Positions 14,501 through 24,868 of a stretch of 64,000 bases of DNA are shown in pieces. The DNA is from Nematostella vectensis (Eukaryota > Cnidaria > Anthozoa > Actiniaria > Edwardsiidae): the NCBI RefSeq assembly GCF_932526225.1, contig NC_064035.1, forward strand, positions 4,773,501 to 4,837,500. Direction: 5' to 3'. Under the pieces are notes generated by a model. The model was not told the origin of the DNA. It was given only the letters and a program-made list of their open reading frames with translations, and did no database searches. Both the position numbers and the translations under genes were made by a program. Position 1 is the first letter of the stretch. The number at the start of each line of letters is the position of its first letter.

Positions 14501-15228
14501 ACTAATTGCATATCATGTTCTTTGACAGGCTGTGAATTTTGTCGAGCTGGATAAGCCGTCTATCAGATTCTTTAAGCAATTCTTTACTCATTTGCTGAAG
14601 GATTACCCCGCAAAGGTGTCAATGTAAGTACCTCTTTTTTATTTGCAACAGGCTGGGTAAGAATAAACCCTAAGTTTCGGCATGGTACCATTGTAAAGGA
14701 CAAGCATTAATTTTATAATGCTTGAGAGTTTATATATTTCGAAAATCCCTAGTCCTGGAAAACGTTTTAGCTCGGCTGCACTGTTTTTAATAGATGTGAC
14801 TGAATAAATTGGTGTTGTGGCTAATGTAAGGTACCCCTCGTCTGCAGAGATTAACGTTGTCGTTCTATCAAAAATAGGAACAAGAAAATGGCCAACTTGA
14901 ATCATCTCGTTTTGCTTTTTTTGAATTTATGTTGGCAAGATACCATCGACATGCGATTTACTCTTAGAACACTTGCAACCTACTATTTGATAAAATCTCC
15001 AGTTTGCTAAATCTAATTTCTTTGTCTGTTGTTTCTCTCAGAGGGCCGTTTGATAGAATCTCCTCCATTCCCGAGCTGGAGCCTCTTAGACAAAGTTTAC
15101 GGATTTTTATTCGCCATTTTCTACGGAAGAAAAAGGCAACAGAAGGTAAACATGAACAACATGCGCTTGACTCAAGGATAGAGGCCGCGTGTACCGCACT
15201 AAAGAGCTCAAGCGATATGAGGTTGTAG
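8583..15228 (+). CDS. NOM1: Nucleolar protein with MIF4G domain 1 (NOM1/SGD1-like), 5' end not found
   Basis: NOM1 acts in the nucleolus in small-subunit ribosome biogenesis; its MIF4G and MA3 folds bind partners such as the eIF4A3-type helicase (family knowledge). Seventeen exons join in phase to 750 codons: 8583-8678, 8890-9040, 9819-9910, 10259-10737, 10901-10971, 11218-11346, 11536-11745, 11919-11962, 12185-12237, 12502-12632, 12960-13016, 13672-13832, 13972-14067, 14171-14239, 14310-14441, 14529-14623, 15042-15228. In order: a basic Lys-rich stretch; a strongly acidic Asp/Asn-rich region (about residues 125-235); the hallmark KYVPPHLR near residue 242; MIF4G (about 272-455) with KIPGYDP; MA3 (about 510-680) with LARKQRMNTD and CEYN. 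The C-terminus resembles that of human NOM1. No initiator exon was found before 8583, so the start may lie in or beyond the macrosatellite. Confidence 0.93.
9041..9818 (+). other. U12-type GT-AG intron in NOM1
   Basis: The donor is GTATCCTTT, the U12 consensus rather than a U2 donor. The acceptor is preceded by CCTTGAC (9800-9806), a match to the U12 branch consensus; its branch A at 9805 lies 13 nt from the AG end, within the narrow U12 spacing. The join makes a Tyr codon in the family-typical GLDY stretch, which supports it. Confidence 0.85.
9360..9625. repeat. Degenerate TTGCAAG/CTTGCAA-rich stretch in U12 intron
   Basis: Loose, partly inverted repeats built on TTGCAAG and TGCAATGC fill this part of the NOM1 intron. 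No coding signal. Confidence 0.5.
12270..12500 (+). repeat. Degenerate acceptor-side duplications before NOM1 exon at 12502
   Basis: Two diverged upstream copies resemble the acceptor and first 30 or so bases of the exon at 12502. One, around 12430-12475, reads GCAG followed by a stretch with CATGCTGGACATAATCTCA, compared with CATGTTGGAGATCATCTCA in the exon. The other is around 12300-12345. The phrase CCCTGTGTCA recurs between copies. Confidence 0.6.
13185..13655. repeat. Minisatellite in NOM1 intron
   Basis: Units of about 30 bp built on TTCATTGGACACATGTGTTCATGAGACACG. Open frames through it are composition artefacts. It stops just before the acceptor of the exon at 13672. Confidence 0.9.
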
Positions 15229-15680
15229 GTCAGTGGCATGGAAGAGCTCAAGCGATGTGAAGTTGTAGGTTAGTGGTACGGCAGAGCTCAAGCGATATGA
15301 GGTTATGTAGGTCAGTGGCACGGAAGAACTCAAGCGATGTGAAGTTGTAGGTTAGTGGCACGGAAGAACTCAAGCGATATGAGGTTGTAGGTTAGTGGCA
15401 CGGAAGAGCTCAAGCGATATGCGATTGTAGGCTGTGGCACGGAAAAGCTCAAGCGATATGAGGTTATGTAGGCCAGTGGCACGGAAGAACTCAAGCGATA
15501 TGAGGTTGTAGGTTAGTGGCACGGAAGAGCTCAAGCGATATGAGGTTATGTAGGCCAGTGGCACGGAAGAACTCAAGCGATATGAGGTTGTAGGTTAGTG
15601 GCACGGAAGAGCTCAAGCGATATGAGGTTGTAGGTTAGTGGTACAGAAGAACTCAAGCGACGGGAGATTGTAAGAAAGAA
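15204..15680 (+). repeat. Minisatellite grown from the NOM1 stop-codon region
   Basis: About 11-12 units of 40-45 bp start inside the last NOM1 exon. The first unit carries the final codons and TAG at 15226-15228; later units repeat GAGCTCAAGCGATATGAGG followed by TTGTAGG and GTGGCACGG. The next two units start at 15244 and 15284. The array therefore occupies the start of the 3' UTR. Confidence 0.92.
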
Positions 15681-16167
15681 GGACTTGAGAGCTCAAGCGA
15701 CATTAAGTAATGAGGTAGATTTAATTTACATATAAATGAATAGAGTGAAAGCACTAGATGAAAATCAGTCATTATTTTATTATTTCTTGAAAAATATCTT
15801 TTAAAAAATACCAAATACATAATTTGTCCAAAAATAAAAAATAAATGTATTTACAAAAAATGTAAGGCATGCCCATTTGGCGCTTGGAGCTTGCCTTTTA
15901 TATAGTATTAGAAAGCCAGCCACCTCGAAAATGTAAAATAAATTACATTGGACCTAATTTCCAAGGTGCTTTGGACTGAGGAACTTTGCCAAGACCATTG
16001 TAAATGTTCTGAGCGCAAAATGGTCCACATTTGCTAAGCTACTTTGCCCTAAAATGATGTCATTAGTATTTGTGGCTTTATAAGGCCTTTGTGGCTTAAT
16101 AAGGCCTTTATGTCTCATGACCTTTGTGCCCCAGTAAGGCGGTCGTGACCTAGGTATTGACACTGAA
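15681..16167. other. Convergent 3' region between NOM1 and the BACE-like gene
   Basis: AT-rich gap between two convergent stop codons. AATAAA-like hexamers occur on the plus strand near 15832-15843, and TTTATT runs near 15775 would serve the minus strand. No gene seen. Confidence 0.55.
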
Positions 16168-19100
16168 CTAATGTCGAGCTCTCAGGCGGTTATCGAGGTG
16201 GTACTCGGAGCGCATCGACCGCCGACAGCAGAAGAAGAGCACAGCTAGGAGAAATATGAAGAGGACGGCTCCACTGGCAACCACCAGCCAGATCCCAGCA
16301 ACTACAGAAAGGAAACTCTCTTAGTTCAGTTAAATTCTGACGACTCTTGATACCGACTCCTAACCCTTAGGGGATGTTCAAACATTTTTCCAATTCTGCT
16401 ATCCCTTAGTCTTAGCTTATTGAATCTAATAACAACCAGACTTGAAGACTAGATGACAGTTTTCAAAAGTCGTAAAAAAGAGAAGGCGAGGGTGCCCAAA
16501 GTGCTATTTCTAAGGTTAAAATTGATTTTACCGACGATCCCACTCCCCTCTGTTTTTATGGAATCCCCTGCCACCGGGAAATCGCAAAATTCGGAAATAG
16601 CATTTAGTTAAAAATAACCATTTTTCTAGATAGCTTCTGGCGATCACGTTTTTGTTCGTCAGCTCATTTCGCTCATTTTGCTCATATTTCAAGGTCAAAG
16701 AAGGCGGTGGTTTACTTGTGCTGTACCTTGGCATTGTTTGTACATCGGTAGAGTAGAGTCACACTCGGCTTGAAACTCCGCACTGCCATGACCCTTGAGA
16801 AATGTCTCCACTTTATCATCATTCAGCATAAATAACCCTCCTGAAGAAAAAGTCATAATCCACATTTTCAAGCTTATGAATTAATCTAACCCGTCTAAAG
16901 AAATGGTCATATTTTTCTTTTTAGCTTATAAATTACTCTAACCCTCCTGAAAAATGTCATAATTCGCATTTACAAGCTTATGAATTACTCTAACCCGTCC
17001 AAAGAAATGGTCATATTTCACATGTAGATTATGAATTACTTTAACCCTTTCGAAGAAATAGCCCTGCTTTACATTTGCAAGCTTATGAATTACACGTAGC
17101 ATTCTTACCTTGCCAACAGAACCCTATCTTAGTGCTCAAGAGGGATCTACAAAAGAAAGTTGTCACTTTACAACAAAGTAGCAACTTCTGCTTGTGACGT
17201 CCTCTTATCTAAATCTGTGCAACGACCTACTTCACTTTAATCAAGCATTTGCAGTATAAATTCTGAATTACCAGCATGTGCATGATATATATAACAAGAG
17301 ACGTTGCAATCATGGCATATACTTTACGCCAATAATCCAGACAATATTGATATCGATCCAGTCATACTGTAGGTGTATGGTTTATATGATGTGAGGGAAC
17401 ATACTTTACGCCATTTATCCAGACTATCACTCGTCCCGTTGGGCACCAGACCCCGCCCGCGTCGATACACGCACTGCAAGTCATAGGACATGTCTCGCGG
17501 GGCATCTCGGGAGCTCGGCAGTACTTGTGCAGGCGGCCTGAGAACAAAACTTGTATTTACTCCTATAAAATATACCATAATTCTTATAATTTTTAAGTTG
17601 ATGTTTTTTAACCTCTCAAACACCAATTTGCTTCAGTTAAAAAATACTCTCTTTTGTATAATGAAACTAAGCTTTTGTAGAATTGACTGTTTTGTTTTCA
17701 TCGAACGACTAACATTTCCTTAGTGTTCTGAGAACAGAGACCCGTGGCATTTGACCTTTAAGATGCATGTCCATGAACTCTCTAACAAACATGAGGAGCA
17801 CTCTCGACCAATCCAGGCGCAAGATTCACTCGGGCGCGTTTGCCCCCCCCCCCCCCCCCCCCCCCGCCCCCACTCTGCTTCCCGCTTCAGCGAATCCAAT
17901 GCTGGGTACGCGTCCGTCACGGGGGGACACGGTATTCAGCTGGGTCATTGATAAATATTTAAGCTTGCTTTATTGGAATCACATTTTACCTGCGACGGTG
18001 TTGTTGACTCTCATAGGGTTACCTATGAGGGGGAAGAAGAAAGATTACAAGTAAGGGATAAGTACCGCGGACGGTGTTTGTTTTCTGTATAACAGTGCCT
18101 CGATGCAAAAACAACCACAACATAGAGGTTAGAGTGCGACATTGAACTGAGTCAATCCTCTTGTTTCCCTGAATATGGCTATCAATTTGTCAAGTCTACC
18201 CCCTATTTTCTCTTGGATACTACTATCAATTCTTACCACAAAGGCAGTCTTCAGGGTTGGTGGGGTTACTCGTCACACAAAATCTACCCCCTCTGTTTTC
18301 TCCTGAATACCGCTATCAATTCTTACCACAAGGGCCCTCTTCGGGGTGGGTGAGGTTACTTGGTGCAAAACCTATACGCTGTCTTGCACGATCAAACACC
18401 ACGATGTTGCCTTCCATCACAACCTCGCCCAGTACTCCCACGGATTGCTTTACTCCTAAGCTCAAGCAGTGGAAGGCGCTGAAGCAAACAACCATTGAAC
18501 AACTTAGAAAGGATTCCAGTGACCTTATTTGTCGAAAGATACCCTAATTTATAAGAACTTATTGAGCCTCATTTTGAAAAGTCTAGTTTATACGACGGTG
18601 TTTACTGTAAAGGAGAGATGGAAAGATGGAAGTCATCTATATCTCTCCTGTAGAGAGCCTTTTTTTAAACCCTTTGCTTGGTTTAAAAACTTCGGAGCCC
18701 ACTTTCCCGTTAAATATCTTTCTACCTTAGGGGATGTACTGTTGGATTGAGTAACCCATGATCTGATAGAAAGTGCGGTCGGAATTATTTCTACGTACTC
18801 TTGTTTTCTGACGTAATGCTTTCCAAGTATCGTCAGTCCAAATGAACCACCACCTTTAAATCAATCGCAGAAGAATCATTATAAATGATGGTTCGACAGA
18901 AAGTGCTTACAGTGCTAGTCAACAAACTAAAAAATATACATGTAGTACACATAAGCATTTGTCATAGATATATCGTGATAACTCCTGATATATGGTGATA
19001 ACTCATGATATAACTATACAACTTACGCATGTCTCGTAGATATATAGTGATATAGCTCACGCATGTCTCATACATATGGTAATATAACTTACGCATGTCT

Positions 19101-22100
19101 CGTAGATATATGGTTATATAGGGCCACTGGTACGGGTCTGTGTCGACGCAGTAGTTGTCCCAGAAGCGTTCATCTACCGGTGGTCCATGCTGTCAACGGA
19201 AGGAGACCCAGAAAGGTTTCAAGTGCACGTTATACTTTCCAAAATCAAAATGGATCACAAAAAACTGTTGAAAGTCATCAAACGACGTTGACAACGACAT
19301 AGGGGTTAGGTGGGACAGGAGAGTGTTTTCTTGTGCTTTCTGGTCTTATTATCGTCAAATGCAAACACATGGAATACCTTTCCTTATAAAATTTTATAAA
19401 CGTTAACGTCCAATGGTTCAGGGTCTCCACCCACTACACGTATCACTCATCCTCTCCTCCCTCCCTCTAGTTTTCTCGCTTCTCGCGTGTGTTTGTTAAA
19501 GGAATTCATTGTTTTGTCTTAAAACATTACCTTTTTCAGCTCTGTTATGACGGCCATGTAGATTTCTGGTCTAAGCAAGATATCAGTCGTGCCTGACAAA
19601 GAGAAATTTATCTCAGACGGAGAGGTGATGGGGAGGGGGGCTATGTTTCTTTATTGACTACTACCATAATCCTTAATCCAGCTTTCTGTCCCTAGCTAAA
19701 AGATACACAGGCAGCAGAGTGACTTGTAAGACGTCTAGTTCTGTAGGCCCGTGCAAGGTATGCTCACCACTGTCGACGATAGCAGTTGGGAAGACTTGGG
19801 GAGACAGATCAAGACTGTTGCCAGCAACATCCTAACAAACAGTAAATCCAAATTACTCGTACGACACAACAGACTTTCACTGTAAAAAACAGAATTGATT
19901 CAGTTTGTTACGCCTTGCATTGGAAAAGCTAAGCAAATAACAAGCGCTTTTCATCTGTCCTGCATTCACGTTTTCTCTCGAGCTACAGAAATGAGTTAAA
20001 GTCGACACACTTACTATTCCTGTCATGGATACGGTGTACCATGTCTCCTGCTCAATCTCCGTGTAGTGGATGGGTCCGACGTACGTACCAGGTTCAGGGT
20101 GGTCTAGCCAGATTTGGCCCTGAACAATAGACAGCAATGTACTGTATATGAACACATTTGGTACATACCGTGTCGTTACACAGGCCAAGAGTGAACACAT
20201 TTGGTACATACCATGCCATTACACAGGCCAAGAGTGAAAACATTTGGCAACACCATGCCGTTACACGGGCCAAGAGTGAACACATTTGGTACAAACCAAG
20301 CCATTACACAGGCCAAGAGGGAACACATTTGGCAACACCATGCCGTTACACGGGCCAAGAGTGAACACATTTTGTACATACCATGCCGTTACAAAGGCCA
20401 AGAGTGAACACATTTGGCAACACCATGCCGTTACACGGGCCAAGAGTGAACACATTTGGTACAAACCAAGCCATTACACAGGCCAAGAGTGAACACATTT
20501 GGCAACACCATGCCGTTACACGGGCCAAGAGTGAACACATTTGGCAATACCATGCCGTTACACAGGCCAAGAGTGAACACATTTGGCAACACCATGCCGT
20601 TACACAGGCCAAGAGTGAACACATTTGGTACATACCATGCCTTTACACAGGCCAAGAGTGAACACATTTGGCAACACCATGCCGTTACACAGGCCAAGAG
20701 TGAACACATTTTGTACATACCATGCCGTTACACGGGCCAAGAGTGAACACATTTGGCAACACCATGCCGTTACACAGGCCAAGAGTGAACACATTTTGTA
20801 CATACCATGGCCAAGAGTGAACACATTTGGTACATACCATGCCGTTACACAGGCAAAGACTGAACACATTTGGTACACAACCATTCCGTTACAAAGGCCA
20901 AGAGTGAACACATTTGGTACATACCAAGCCATTACACAGGCCAAGAGTTGACCTATTTGGTACATACCATGCCGTTACACAGGCCAAGAGTGAACACATT
21001 TGGTACTTTTCCATCTAAAACGAGTTGGTCATACAGTGGCTACGAAGGAAAGGGACCAGGTAAGTTGTGTAAGTACATCCTTAGAGACAACTCGCACACC
21101 GTGACCACATACCGTCACCCCATCAGTGGCCAAGCTCCTGTACGCAAGCCCTAGGATTCCCTCGTTTATCGAGTTCCCTAAAATACAGAGGGACATGGTA
21201 AGTCTGGTATTAATATATTCAGCAATAAGCGCGCAAGTTTAACCTGGTCTCCTGCGCAGCTATTTAAAAGACTATTATTATATGAACTCTTTTGGTTCGT
21301 ACTACCTCGACAATAACCCTTAAGTCGTGAAGTCGTGAAGACTCGGACAGTGTAGGATAGTTCGATGGTCAAAAAATAACTTGGTTAACTAACATTAACT
21401 GGAAATATTATCACTTACGCAAAAAGAAGTCTTTCTCGTTTCTTATCACAGCGAATTCAACCAAGGTATTAGGGCCTGTAAAAAGCAAGAAGTCGAGGCC
21501 AGATAAGGCGTTACCAAGACAGCGCCAGGCACAGTCAGATGTTGGGGGATTGTCTTTACAAAAATAGCAGATGACTTTCAACGTTATTTGAGGTTGAACA
21601 ATTTCCCTAAGCAATCATGCGTCCATTATATATTACCATTTTCGGGAAAGGCTACGACATCTTGGTACATATCCCCCGACCATGCTCCTTTGCCGTATTG
21701 AGTCTCAATCTACAAGTAAAGAAAAGCGTTATTTGTCTTCTCACATCGGAGAGAGACGTTTTCTGTCTGGCTAATCACCAAATAAGGGAAGTGCTCTTGC
21801 TTTACTCACTAAAAAAGGCCAGTATTACTGGTTTCATCACCAAATAAGGCGAGTTCTACTCGTTTAGTCGCCATATAAGGCAAGGTTTGGATTGATCACC
21901 AAATAAGTCGAGTTCTACCTTGGTTCTATATTTCGCGGGCACTTGATTTCTCGAAAAAGGGTAGGCGTATTTCGCGAGACATAATTTGGAGATTTGGGGC
22001 GAAATTATTTTCTTAGGGAATTAAATTCCACTAAAACAGTACCAACAAAAAAAGCAGAAACTGTGTCATTGTGCATACTTGCATCGAAGCCCTGAACAAA

Positions 22101-23739
22101 AAATAAAATGAAAACATCCTTTGATGGGAGGAAAGATGATCCCCTGAAGGGAGAACACCGCTCCTTATTCAAGAAAATAAAAATCCAGATTACTGAACAA
22201 GTTACACAGCGAAAATTGATTTTACAAAATTGAACACATTGCCATTTCCAGGTACAAAGAACCAGGGACAGACTTTGATGTCTTCACAAAAACATTCCTT
22301 AAAGTTTTTTTTAGGATTATATTTTGATTGAGATTTAGATTACGAGGTGCCAGAAAACACACAAATTGTTACTTTTGGCTGTTAGACCTGTTAGGCTATT
22401 TCTTTACTGTAAGCCTAAGTTTGATATCTCATCCATCAAACGCTGCGTTTAAACATACTCTTTCTTTAGAAAAAAAAGTGGGATGGAATATTGGAGAGCG
22501 ATGGTAATGTTCGCGTCTCCTTAATCGCGATATTTGAGTGACCCAAAATAAATTACCAACAGGGTAATAATTATCGCCAAATAAGGTAATTGAACTGGAT
22601 TAATTACCTAATAGGGCGGCAAGTACCACTGGATTAATCACCAAATATAGCATGTGCCACTGGTTTAACTGCAAAATAAGGTGTGCACTCACTGGAATCT
22701 TGATATCCCTAGCAGAGGTGGATTTATCAGGAAAGTAAAAATTGTCGATTTTGCACTTGCTACCCCACTGGTCTTGGCATTTTGGACCTGCAAAATTTAC
22801 AGCCACGTCAAGAATATTATTTATGTCCAATACCTACTTTCCAAGCAGAGTTTATTCTATTTTTTTTATCAGTGCTTGGTTTAGCAAATTGTCGAGGTAA
22901 GATAGGCAAATGTTACCTGCTATGGCCATGTTTGAGGATCCGGTGTCGATTAAAAACTCCAGCTTAAAAACAACAACAACCGATAGGAAATGATAAATAC
23001 CAGATAACAGTAACAGTAGTATGTTGGGGGGGGGAAAGGGGGGGAGTTGGGGACGTACCTGGGAATTTTTCGGGGGTTGTAAGTTTCTGTCCTAGCATTC
23101 TTGATATGAAATTCTGGGATCTGTCGCACCTTTTTGTCTTGTTTATAGCTGTCCTCCCCCTTCCCCCTTCTCCGGATCTTATATTTTGTCTCTAACAATC
23201 GCCAAATGAATACAACAACACAAATCTACATAGGTCAAACAAATGATTAATTTGCTAATTGATAATAACGTTCATTGTTTTACTTATAATTGCATGAGGA
23301 TGGAGGGATCAGAATAGCAAGCGATCCCACAAGTGAGCGTGACCCTACTCGGCATCAGACCACATCGACCCATGCGTTAATCTGATAATTTAACCTATGT
23401 TCTTAATAAATACCTTTTGTGGTGGGGTTCCTATATCGAGCTCAATCACGTACGCATAGGACGTACTCTGTGTAGCAAAAACAACAAATTTATCACAATG
23501 AATATATGAATAAAACCAGGAAAATACAAACTTACTTGTAAAATAAACTCCAGCTCCTCTTCTTGTTCGCTAGGCTGGATATTTTGTCTCCACTCGCTTC
23601 CATTGTGCCGCCTGTGGTGCTTGACTTTTTTGCGAATATCGAAAGATTGCGAAGAGGCCCTGGCACGATGGATGGCTTGGACGGCAAGGAAAGTCAGAAT
23701 AATGAATAAATACACGTACAACCGCCGTCCCTGACGCAT
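16168..23739 (-). CDS. Membrane-anchored BACE-like (beta-secretase family) aspartic protease
   Basis: Type I membrane pepsin-family protease; BACE relatives cleave membrane-protein ectodomains in the secretory and endosomal system. Twenty exons join in phase to 537 codons: 23536-23739, 23415-23468, 22917-22962, 22693-22787, 21637-21709, 21419-21475, 21113-21177, 20968-21039, 20015-20119, 19768-19831, 19531-19592, 19093-19189, 18799-18853, 18606-18647, 18360-18460, 17990-18022, 17405-17537, 17109-17146, 16727-16810, 16168-16301. Visible: hydrophobic signal peptide; ELDIGTPPQK; first catalytic DTGSS (Asp about 92); flap-region YGKGAWSGD; EGILGLAY; second catalytic DSGTT (Asp about 277); VVFDRARQRIGFA, almost as in human BACE. 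Residues about 409-493 add an 8-Cys module, then one helix (about 494-518) and a short basic tail ending in ARH. A CxxxxxxxC loop after DTGSS is pepsin-like, and some BACE cysteines seem to be missing. Cathepsin D is excluded by the C-terminal helix. Confidence 0.9.
16820..17095. repeat. Degenerate 75-80-bp intron repeat
   Basis: Four or so copies of a unit containing AAGCTTATGAATTACTCTAACCC and AAGAAATGGTCATATTT-type stretches lie in the intron between BACE-like exons 18 and 19. Confidence 0.75.
17310..17430 (-). repeat. Duplicated exon end and donor, BACE-like exon 17
   Basis: The last 24 or so bases of exon 17 plus its donor (minus strand TCTGGATAAATGGCGTAAA then GTATGT) reappear about 80 bp into the intron as TCTGGATTATTGGCGTAAA then GTATAT. 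Confidence 0.8.
17840..17873. repeat. Poly-C tract
   Basis: A nearly uninterrupted C run on the plus strand inside an intron of the BACE-like gene. Prone to length error and of no coding value. Confidence 0.9.
18180..18375 (-). repeat. Tandem duplication of BACE-like exon 15 donor region
   Basis: On the minus strand a unit of about 95 bp starting with TTTTGCACCAA-GTAACC (exon end and donor) is followed by a second copy starting TTTTGTGTGACGA-GTAACC. Both continue through GTGGTAAGAATTGATAG. A third copy decays after a few bases. Confidence 0.78.
18955..19115 (-). repeat. Repeated exon end and donor, BACE-like exon 12
   Basis: The exon 12 end and donor (minus strand ATCTACGAGACATGC-GTAAGTT) recur downstream near 19056-19075 and 19020-19045, separated by TATATATA-rich spacers; further degenerate units run to about 18960. 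Confidence 0.85.
20140..21005 (-). repeat. Minisatellite of BACE-like exon 8 end plus splice donor (42/43-bp units)
   Basis: About 20 units fill almost the whole intron between exons 8 and 9. Each copies the end of exon 8 (minus strand: CAAATGTGTTCACTCTTGGC... through GGCATG) and the donor. Two unit forms alternate. 43-bp units carry the strong donor GTATGTACC, as at the real exon end (20968/20967). 42-bp units carry GTGTTGCC and keep the reading frame of 14 codons, PNVFTLGLCNGMVL. The reading therefore stays open across several adjacent 42-bp units. Confidence 0.95.
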
Positions 23740-24868
23740 AACCCGGCAAGCCTGTTACCCGACAGAGACATCGGGATGCTAAGCGAATGGTGTATTTAGA
23801 GAAAAAAGTTGATAGGGATAGAACGAGGGATGTATTCGCTACGGACCGATTTGATCCGACCACTGCAGTCCCCACTGAACCGTGTCATAAGATCTATTTT
23901 CAAACACGGCATGTCAAAGTACCAGTCGGTGTTGACAACTGAAACAGCGCAGGTGTCAAAGATTATTTCGAAAACAATACATCAGCTATATAATTATTGC
24001 CTTCAAATATCTGATATTTCATTTGTTTCCTTTACGATCTGCTGTAATGAAGTCTGATAGGTTTGCCACAGAAGTACAAACAAGGCAAGGCAGGAGTGGG
24101 GAGTCTATTTTATAGATAGACTATAGACTTTGTTGTTGCTTTGTTGATTGTTCCCTCGTAAATGATCTTTCTGGGCAATTCGTAGCATTTCTGTTCAAAA
24201 AATTTATATATAGTATGTTTATTCGTTTCGCAAAGCGCAAGCGCAAACGTTCGATTTGATATTTAATTTGGAATCGATAATATCCATCTAATCTATTTTG
24301 TATATGTAAAAAACGTTTTACTGTTCAACATGAAAAAATATAATTTGATGGGCCTACGAATGGGTTTTGGTGAGCATGCTACCTCCGCCTCACTCCTGCT
24401 AGCAGCAGAGCTTCTCGCGTCGCGTCTCTACGTTCTTTCGCGTGCTCGCTTGTTTGTGTCCTGCTAGCAGATTCCCTCCTGTGCAGATCTTTCTGTGTCT
24501 CTCGTTTTTGGCTGAAGGGTAAGGGGGGGGGGGGGGGGGGGAGTTTTCATTACATTCCCTACAAATTATGCAATGCGAGCATATATTATGTGCTAGCAAT
24601 CGAGCATCGGCGAGAACTTGGGTACCATTCTGGACCGTGCAACTCTTTCGTCCAATAGCGCACCAGTACGCGTTCTTTTAAGGAAACAGTTTTACGTCAA
24701 ACGACCGTCGTACTTACGTCATTTCGTTGCTAAGGCTGTCAAATGGCACAGCGCTCTGAGCGAAGTAACTATTTGTTCTCGACCCCTTTTAATCCAGCAC
24801 AAAGACTAAAGCTATTTGTCATCGCTTGAGTTGTTTGCTTAGAGTAAAGCATTCCGGATGGTTGCCGA
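23740..24868. other. Head-to-head intergenic region, BACE-like and EPAC genes
   Basis: 1.1 kb separates the two proposed start codons, which face away from each other, so promoters for both genes should lie here. It contains a G run at 24523-24541 and a stretch with GCTAGCAG and its reverse complement CTGCTAGC (24395-24475). No gene seen. Confidence 0.5.

Noticed and set aside
20140..20990. CRISPR-like array with regular 42/43-bp spacing
   Set aside because: There are no unique spacers; whole units repeat, and the unit derives from a neighbouring exon end in a eukaryotic gene.
22075..22100. A 13-base microexon of the BACE-like gene (acceptor TTCAG, donor GTATGC)
   Set aside because: Exon 4 ends and exon 5 starts in phase 0, and their direct join gives the same length as human BACE in this stretch; the microexon would break the frame.
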